From contig DAOVKH010000026.1 of assembly GCA_030631875.1 (NCBI GenBank), forward strand, positions 1-12,575: a stretch of 12,575 nucleotides of DNA, given 5' to 3'. How positions within the stretch are numbered: position 1 is the first letter of the stretch; the number at the start of each line of letters is the position of its first letter. Both the position numbers and the translations under genes were made by a program. The notes below the pieces were generated by a model. That model made no database searches. It had not been told where the DNA came from and saw only the letters and a program-made list of their open reading frames with translations. This DNA comes from Deltaproteobacteria bacterium. GTDB taxonomy: Bacteria > Desulfobacterota > GWC2-55-46 > DRQE01. Of the stretch, positions 7,438 through 12,575 are shown piece by piece.

Positions 7438-10400
7438 ACTCTAATATAAGAACTCTAAATATAAGCACCTTCATATTACTTCTTTTAACTTTCGTGGTCT
7501 TTGCCTACGGCTGTAAGGCCGCCCCACAGGTAAAGGTCGTAGAGCCTTCGGCCAACGAAAGCCTCGAAGAGCTCGACGAGTACCTCGACATGATAATCAA
7601 TACAACCGAAGACTTTCAGGCAAGCACGCTCAATATGCTCATAGAAGATTACTTTAAAGAAGAAGACCGGTTGCTTCAAAAAAAATACGGCTACCACGAG
7701 AAGCTAAAGAAATTATTCGACGCCGGGCGCATAAAGACGGCTCCGGTAGAACCACGCGCCGACCACTCAACGCTCATCAAAAAACTCCAATCCCTCTCTA
7801 CGCGTTATCAGGCACGGGCAACGATGGAAGGTGTTAATTACAGTATCGGCTACGCCCTCTTTGAGAGCGGCAGATACGATGAAGCCATGGCGGCCTTTGA
7901 AGGGTTCATAAGCCAATACCCGTCGAGCAGGCACGCCACTGAGGTATCGTTCAGGCTCGGTGAAATGTACTTTGAAGATACACGCCTGATAGAGGCCGAA
8001 GAAGCCTACGCCCGTGTACTTAAAGACGACAGGTCGGTCTTTTACGATAAGGCTCTCTACAAGACGGGTTGGACACACTATCGCCTCGACGAATTCCAGG
8101 AGGCCGTCGATTACTTCCTGCGCCTGATAGAACGCCCGGAGGAGAGCGGATTTGCCGAGGCATCGGCAAAGGCCATAAAGGAAGAAGCCTTCGAAAATAC
8201 CGTCAAATCCCTCACGCACATGGAGATACCTAATGAGGTACGGCGGGAACTTCGAAAGATTAAGAGTACAGAGGTTGGCGAGAGAGTGATAATGATGCTC
8301 GGCCAAGTACTCTCCGAGCAGACACGCCACAGAGAGGCACTGAAGACATACTCGCTCTTTGAAGAGTTATTTGAGGGTAGCCCGCTTCGCGCCAAGATAT
8401 ACGCCATGCGCGGCGTAACGCACGAAAAACTTGGAGAAGATAACTTAGCCACGGATATAGATGAGAGTATCGTAGAACTCTTCAACCCATCGACCGAGTG
8501 GTACGTCGAACACTTTAATGGCGATGCCGACGACCGCAAAAAAAATGCCGAGGCCAAGGCCTATACCGACGCTATAGTCTCAGAGATACTGATGACGACG
8601 GCAACGACGGCTCACAACGACGCGCGACTGAGTAGGAGCACTAACGCTCTCGAAGACGCTATCTCTACCTACCGTCGAGTCATTGAATACTACCCCGTAT
8701 CGGATACAGCAAAGAAGGCTCGCCTATTATTGGCCGAAGCCCTCTTCGATGGCGGACGCTACAGCGAAGCAACCGCCATGAATGAAGAGATAGTCGCCCT
8801 ATATGAGACCTCGCCTGAGGCAGAGGCCGCGGCCATGAACATACTAAGCGGCATTGAGCTCACCATAAAGACACCGACCTATGATAGGACCAAGGTCTTC
8901 AAGACCATCTCTACTACCGAGATATTACTCAGAAAGAACTATCAAGGCAACACAAAGTTAGAAGGCCTTCTCTACAGGATATCGGCCCTATACATAGACC
9001 TTGAAGACTATGAAAAGGCACGGGTAATCTTGAGCGAATTAACGGAAGGCACAAGCCCTGCCCGAGCCTATAAGATGATAGGCGACATATCGGTATGGGA
9101 GAATAATGAAAGCTCTGCCATTATGGCCTACGATAAGGCCATAGGCTACGGAACTAACGTTGAGGTAGAAAAGAAGCTCTCCGAGATGTACTACGTCATG
9201 GCGATGAGGCTCGAAGAGGAAGGTAACGAAAACGAAGCCCTTACGCATTACTTCAAGACATCGACGACAATGCCCGGCTCACGTCAGGCAAAGGACGCAC
9301 TTAAACGCGCAGGCTACATATACATAAAAGACCGTGACATCGGCGGGCTTCGCACCATCATCGATATGGTGGAGAAGAATCATCCTGCCTCACGCACGCC
9401 ATTTAACCTCTTGGTTGAAGCAGGTAAGGGATTTGAAGAGGATAAGAGCATGGTTCAAGCAGCAAAACTCTTTGAAGAAGCGGCCATTGCGGCCTCTGAG
9501 AACTCACCCTTTGATGCCAACAGGCTTGCCCTTAAGGCCGCCGAGGTACTCAGCACTGCCGGGGAGAACAAACGGCTCGCCGAACTCCTTAAGAGACAAA
9601 TCGGTGATAAAAATATCGCGGAGCAGTCCATGCAGCGCGCCCTCTATATGCTCGGCAAGGCCTACATGGATGACGGTCAAGAGCGCGCAGGCATTAAACG
9701 GCTTCGCCAATCAATAGAGGCAGGTAGCAATGAGACACCCTTCGCCCTTAAGGCACGCTCTACGCTTGCCGATATAAGGCTCGAAGAATACCTGCTACTG
9801 CGCATCACCTCACCCTTTGAGAAGACCCTTAAGAAGAAGGAAGCTTTTATGGTCGAACTCTTAGGCGAGTACAAGGCCATAATAAAGGGCGCTTCGACAA
9901 GGTTGCTGGCAAAGGGCTTCTACAGTATCGGCACACTCTTTGAGGACTTCCGAACGGCACTCATAGAGTCGGAGCGTCCAAAGGGGTTGAGCACAACAGA
10001 GCTTGAGGAGTATGACTTCTTGATAGAAGAACGCGCATACCCGCTCGAAGAAGAGGCCGTCGAGGCCTTTAAGGCATCCCTTAAGGCTTCGCTCAAAGCT
10101 TCGGGCAAGGGCACAAATCTATTTACGACCAAGGCCATTGAGAAGCTATCACTGCTTCGCCCTGCTCTCTACGACAGAAGCTCCGCCAATGGAACGCCCG
10201 TTCGCCCGATATTCATAGAGCCTCGTATGATAGAAGTAGTCGACTTCTCAACCAAAGAGAGCTCGGCGATAGAAGACTTCAAAAGAGGAGTAACACTCCT
10301 TAAAGAATCTTCTTTAGCAGAGTCCTCCCTAACTTCGACGGCTATATTACGGGAAGCCGTAAAGAGCTTCGCACTTGCCATAGCACTCGCCCCTGACTTT

Positions 10401-11084
10401 ACAGAAGCCCATTACGGCCTTGGCCTTACACTCCTGAGGCTTGGAGACTTAAAGTCGGCAAAGAAAGAACTAATGTCTACCCTGCGCTCACCGCTTAAGA
10501 TACCGGAGGCCTATAACGCACTTGCCATAATCTACGTAAAAGAGGATAATATCAAAGAAGCCGTCAACTCGCTCATCTATGCCATCGCCCTAAAGGCGAA
10601 TGTAGAGTATATGATCAACCTCGGTAACCTCTACCTATTGGATCGAGAGTCGGCTTACGCCCTTGCGCAGTATGGGCGCGCCGAAGAGATAGACTCAAGT
10701 AACGTTCACCTTAACTACAATATGGCATTAGCCTTACTTGAAGAAGGTCGCGCCGAAGAGGCACAAGAGAAACTTGATAATCTCTCATCAATAAAGAATG
10801 CTCGCAATGATATAAATACTACTGACTTAGAAAGCACCGTAGCAATTACGCTCGTGGCAACGGGAGACGTAAAGGAAGCACTCATAACATTTACCGATAT
10901 CGCGGCAAAGAACCGTTCCCTTGCCGAGCCGAATAAGTATATAGGTATCATCTACGAGATATACCTGGAAAACTTTGATATGGCCGTAATACATTACCTT
11001 AAATACATTGCCCTAAACGGGAAAGAGGCTGAGACTGTACGCAAGTGGGCAGATATCGCCAAAGAACGTGGAGGAGCAAGGTGA
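7434..11084 (+). CDS. Large TPR outer-membrane lipoprotein (1216 residues)
   Basis: The N terminus has a hydrophobic segment (13-24) and a lipobox-like AYGC with Cys27. The next residue is Lys, not Asp, so sorting to the outer membrane is expected. The rest is an almost continuous helical-repeat solenoid. A TPR block at about 135-240 has GRYDEAMAAFEGFISQYPSS, a pattern close to YbgF/BamD-type repeats. Further repeats lie at about 405-475 (EDAISTYRRVIEYYPVS), 510-535, 545-620 and 665-740. A C-terminal canonical TPR array spans 970-1205 (AIALAPDFTEAHYGLGLTLL and later units). Such scaffolds bind several partners at once. The gene overlaps its neighbours on both sides by four bases (ATGA before, GTGA after), implying tight coupling. 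Myxococcus AgmU/GltD is also a very large TPR protein (from memory), but orthology is unproven. No frameshift is seen over 3.6 kb. Confidence 0.9.
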   Translation: MNSNIRTLNISTFILLLLTFVVFAYGCKAAPQVKVVEPSANESLEELDEYLDMIINTTEDFQASTLNMLIEDYFKEEDRLLQKKYGYHEKLKKLFDAGRIKTAPVEPRADHSTLIKKLQSLSTRYQARATMEGVNYSIGYALFESGRYDEAMAAFEGFISQYPSSRHATEVSFRLGEMYFEDTRLIEAEEAYARVLKDDRSVFYDKALYKTGWTHYRLDEFQEAVDYFLRLIERPEESGFAEASAKAIKEEAFENTVKSLTHMEIPNEVRRELRKIKSTEVGERVIMMLGQVLSEQTRHREALKTYSLFEELFEGSPLRAKIYAMRGVTHEKLGEDNLATDIDESIVELFNPSTEWYVEHFNGDADDRKKNAEAKAYTDAIVSEILMTTATTAHNDARLSRSTNALEDAISTYRRVIEYYPVSDTAKKARLLLAEALFDGGRYSEATAMNEEIVALYETSPEAEAAAMNILSGIELTIKTPTYDRTKVFKTISTTEILLRKNYQGNTKLEGLLYRISALYIDLEDYEKARVILSELTEGTSPARAYKMIGDISVWENNESSAIMAYDKAIGYGTNVEVEKKLSEMYYVMAMRLEEEGNENEALTHYFKTSTTMPGSRQAKDALKRAGYIYIKDRDIGGLRTIIDMVEKNHPASRTPFNLLVEAGKGFEEDKSMVQAAKLFEEAAIAASENSPFDANRLALKAAEVLSTAGENKRLAELLKRQIGDKNIAEQSMQRALYMLGKAYMDDGQERAGIKRLRQSIEAGSNETPFALKARSTLADIRLEEYLLLRITSPFEKTLKKKEAFMVELLGEYKAIIKGASTRLLAKGFYSIGTLFEDFRTALIESERPKGLSTTELEEYDFLIEERAYPLEEEAVEAFKASLKASLKASGKGTNLFTTKAIEKLSLLRPALYDRSSANGTPVRPIFIEPRMIEVVDFSTKESSAIEDFKRGVTLLKESSLAESSLTSTAILREAVKSFALAIALAPDFTEAHYGLGLTLLRLGDLKSAKKELMSTLRSPLKIPEAYNALAIIYVKEDNIKEAVNSLIYAIALKANVEYMINLGNLYLLDRESAYALAQYGRAEEIDSSNVHLNYNMALALLEEGRAEEAQEKLDNLSSIKNARNDINTTDLESTVAITLVATGDVKEALITFTDIAAKNRSLAEPNKYIGIIYEIYLENFDMAVIHYLKYIALNGKEAETVRKWADIAKERGGAR

Positions 11085-11338
11085 AGATTGCAATAATTAC
11101 AACGCTCGTTACTGTACTTGTTACTGCGCTCTTTGGTCTTGCCTTATTCATTCCTTCAGAGGCTGTGGGGCAACCAAAGGAAACGCAAACCATCGTAGAA
11201 CGTGTCATAAAGATAGAAGGCTCTATAGAAAAGCCGCGCGTCATATTCATAGTACCGAAGGCACGCCTGTGGCGTGCCGACATAACAGAAAAGGACTTTA
11301 CCGAAGAGCTACTGCGCCCTATGCGTCCGAATAGATAG
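11081..11338 (+). CDS. Small signal-anchored or secreted protein, 85 residues, unknown family
   Basis: The GTG at 11081 overlaps the preceding TGA as GTGA and has GGAGGAG at 11070-11076, so this start is preferred over an in-frame ATG at 11045 that would overlap further. The product begins MKIAIITTLVTVLVTALFG: one Lys, then about 20 hydrophobic residues, either a signal peptide or a single membrane anchor. The rest is a 60-residue exported tail with the central stretch IEGSIEKPRVIFIVPKARL, which looks like two beta strands, and a basic end (RPMRPNR). I do not recognise the family. Its place between the big TPR lipoprotein and the TolQ-like gene suggests a bridging or regulatory subunit of the same complex. 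Codon use matches the neighbours. Confidence 0.82.
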   Translation: MKIAIITTLVTVLVTALFGLALFIPSEAVGQPKETQTIVERVIKIEGSIEKPRVIFIVPKARLWRADITEKDFTEELLRPMRPNR

Positions 11339-11361
11339 GGCCAAATTACGACTTAAAAACC

Positions 11362-11368
11362 AAGGAGG
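11362..11368 (+). promoter_or_regulatory. Full-consensus Shine-Dalgarno AAGGAGG before the TolQ-like gene
   Basis: AAGGAGG lies 9 bases before the ATG at 11378. It is the strongest ribosome binding site in the operon, whose other genes mostly start inside the previous one. It sits in a 39-base gap that has no terminator. Strong independent initiation would suit a channel subunit needed in about fivefold copy per complex, as known for ExbB and MotA. The stoichiometry link is inference. Confidence 0.75.
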
Positions 11369-11377
11369 ATTTACAGA

Positions 11378-12040
11378 ATGGATATGTTAGCAATATTCCT
11401 TAAAGAAGGAGGTCTCTTTATCTACCTGATACTCGGCGTATCGGCCATCGGCATGGCGGTCATAGCCGATCGCGTCATCGCCCTGATATTCAGGTACTCG
11501 ATAAATGCCTCGCTTCTCTGGATGAAGATAAAGAAGGCCCTCCAAGAGGGCGATCCGAAAAAAGCACAGAGCTTTGTGGTCGAGGCCAAGGCACCGGTGG
11601 CGAGGATGTTCTCGGCGGCCATAGCAAAGTACGGTAAGAGCGAAAGAGAGATACAGAACACAGTCGATGAGATATCACTTGAGATAGTACCGGTAATCGA
11701 AAAGCGTGTCCCCTTTCTCGCTATGATGGCGAATATCGCGACACTCTTAGGGCTACTCGGAACAATACATGGTCTCATTCAAGCCTTTCAGGCCGTCGGT
11801 AACGCCGACCCTTCACAGAAGGCGGCACTCCTGGCAAGTGGCATCTCCATTGCTCTATACACGACGGCCTTCGGACTCGTCGTGGCCATACCTCTACTTA
11901 TAATGTACTCGCTCCTGCAATCACGGGCGCACAGGCTCATAGATGAGGTAGACGAATTCTCTGTAAAGATAATGAACCTTCTTATACATTCCGGGGACAG
12001 GAGAAACGGTGGCAAAGGTACCGACACGCAGACGTCATAA
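11378..12040 (+). CDS. TolQ/ExbB/MotA-family proton channel subunit
   Basis: The 220-residue inner-membrane protein has three membrane segments at about 11-30, 111-133 and 155-178, with a cytoplasmic loop between the first two, as in ExbB and TolQ. The second has the family signature GLLGTIHGL with Thr129. The third reads GISIALYTTAFGLVVAIP (155-172) with Thr163. These match E. coli ExbB Thr148 and Thr181, which line the ion path. Position 158 is Ile where E. coli ExbB has Glu176 and TolQ has Glu173. In the family, a pentamer of this protein encloses two copies of an ExbD/TolR-type partner and turns proton flow into motion across the envelope. The partner gene follows with a 32-base overlap. 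The neighbouring TPR proteins argue against a TonB- or Pal-linked role and favour an AglR-like one. No TonB or TolA gene is seen. Confidence 0.94.
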   Translation: MDMLAIFLKEGGLFIYLILGVSAIGMAVIADRVIALIFRYSINASLLWMKIKKALQEGDPKKAQSFVVEAKAPVARMFSAAIAKYGKSEREIQNTVDEISLEIVPVIEKRVPFLAMMANIATLLGLLGTIHGLIQAFQAVGNADPSQKAALLASGISIALYTTAFGLVVAIPLLIMYSLLQSRAHRLIDEVDEFSVKIMNLLIHSGDRRNGGKGTDTQTS

Positions 12041-12545
12041 GTCTACTCTCGACGAAGAGATAAACCTTATTCCGGTCATGAACCTCTTTATGGTCTTGAT
12101 ACCGTTTCTGCTTCTTACGGCGGTATTCGCCAAGACGGCGGTCATAGATATATACCTGCCCGCGGCCGCGATTGCGTCAAATGACAAGGTCGTCAAGAAG
12201 GCCGCCAGTGCGCCTACAATCGTCCTTACCATACACGTCACGAAGAAGGGCTTTAGATTCACGGGGCTTGGCAAGGGTATCGGCGAGATTAAGACGGCAA
12301 ATAACAAGTACGACTTTACGGCTCTATCGAAAGAGCTCGTTAAGCTCAAGGAGAAGTACCCGACGAAAGAAGAGGTCATACTCTTGTTCGAAGCGGCGAC
12401 ATCTTATGAGGTAGTCGTCAAGATGATGGATACGACGAGAGAGCTTATAGAAAAAAAAGGCGAGAAGAGTACGCGCAAGCACCTCTTCCCGCTCGTCTCG
12501 GTCGGGCAGACCGAGGTTAAAGATAATAAGAATAAAGAGAAGTAA
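12009..12545 (+). CDS. TolR/ExbD-family stator protein with Asn in place of the essential Asp
   Basis: The 178-residue protein starts at GTG 12009 (AGGAG at 11999-12003, 5-base spacer) inside the end of the TolQ-like gene. It has a basic cytoplasmic N terminus and one membrane helix (about 20-42). A periplasmic domain follows with the ExbD-like strand-helix ILLFEAATSYEVVVKMMDTT near 119-138, comparable to E. coli ExbD around DYETLMKVMDTL. A Lys-rich tail ends it. The helix entry INLIPVMNLFMVLI aligns without gaps to INVTPFIDVMLVLL of E. coli ExbD. This puts Asn25 (codon AAC at 12081-12083) exactly at ExbD Asp25, the proton-carrying residue, and no other acidic residue lies in the helix. Alone it may not support proton-driven movement; a second paralogue may follow downstream. 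Confidence 0.93.
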   Translation: MAKVPTRRRHKSTLDEEINLIPVMNLFMVLIPFLLLTAVFAKTAVIDIYLPAAAIASNDKVVKKAASAPTIVLTIHVTKKGFRFTGLGKGIGEIKTANNKYDFTALSKELVKLKEKYPTKEEVILLFEAATSYEVVVKMMDTTRELIEKKGEKSTRKHLFPLVSVGQTEVKDNKNKEK

Positions 12546-12556
12546 AGGAACTTTCT

Positions 12557-12575
12557 ATGCCGGCAAGACCAACAA
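12557..12575 (+). CDS. Start of the next operon gene (possibly a second ExbD/TolR), six codons visible
   Basis: ATG at 12557 opens a frame MPARPT that runs off the window. It begins 11 bases after the ExbD-type stop codon, with AAAGGAA about 6 bases upstream as a ribosome binding site. The short basic start would fit the cytoplasmic N terminus of a second ExbD/TolR protein, as in the aglR-aglQ-aglS order of Myxococcus. Too little is visible to assign a family; only the presence of a start is supported. Confidence 0.6.

Noticed and set aside
7767..8330. 187-codon minus-strand open frame inside the large TPR gene
   Set aside because: The plus-strand frame is an uninterrupted TPR protein; the antisense frame has no ribosome binding site or family signature and is explained by codon bias.
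9334..9717. 127-codon plus-strand frame inside the large TPR gene
   Set aside because: It is an alternative frame of a clear TPR coding region, with Arg/Pro/Ser-rich composition and no initiation signal.
11068..11334. 88-codon plus-strand frame overlapping the small exported protein
   Set aside because: It is out of frame with the GTG-started gene, which has a Shine-Dalgarno site, stop-start coupling and a signal sequence. This product is Arg/Cys/His-rich and featureless.
1..12575. CRISPR array, tRNA genes, insertion sequences or phage genes
   Set aside because: No direct repeat-spacer pattern, cloverleaf-like sequence, transposase or integrase was seen; nearly all bases are accounted for by ordinary coding regions.

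Overview
The window looks like chromosomal DNA from a Gram-negative, diderm bacterium, most likely a deltaproteobacterium-grade lineage (Desulfobacterota, Myxococcota or an uncultured relative). This rests on several points. There is a sigma-54 type promoter, a predicted outer-membrane lipoprotein, signal-peptide proteins, and a TolQ/TolR-type energising pair joined to large TPR proteins. GC content is moderate, and the isoleucine codon ATA is used freely in every gene. The species cannot be named from the sequence. No tRNA, rRNA, CRISPR array, transposase or integrase is visible, and no gap between genes exceeds about 140 bases.

Region 1 (1-870, minus strand) is a small nitrogen-control-like operon. 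A near-perfect sigma-54 promoter (790-805) precedes a NasT-type response regulator with an RNA-binding ANTAR domain. After 29 bases comes the start of a class-I glutamine amidotransferase that runs off the window. Region 2 (871-2528) holds glycogen synthase glgA on the minus strand, with a leader containing a hairpin followed by a T tract. It is divergent from the next gene. Region 3 (2529-4790, plus strand) is a full-length PcrA/UvrD superfamily 1 DNA helicase with its C-terminal Tudor-like domain.

Region 4 (about 4830 to the end, plus strand) is the most interesting part. It is a tightly packed, probably translationally coupled operon. In order it encodes: a secreted 201-residue protein with a coiled coil and a beta-rich domain; a secreted 648-residue TPR/helical protein; a 1216-residue TPR lipoprotein; an 85-residue membrane-anchored or secreted small protein; a TolQ/ExbB/MotA-family channel protein; a TolR/ExbD-family protein; and the first six codons of a further gene, perhaps a second TolR/ExbD. 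I read this as a proton-channel-powered trans-envelope machine. The parts resemble the Agl/Glt gliding machinery of Myxococcus xanthus and its non-gliding relatives. That assignment is inference from family content and order.

The ExbD-type protein has Asn at residue 25, where ExbD/TolR carry the essential membrane Asp. The partner ExbB-type protein has Ile158 where ExbB/TolQ have a membrane Glu. The machine is therefore either driven by the next, unseen TolR paralogue in a mixed stator, or uses an altered ion pathway.
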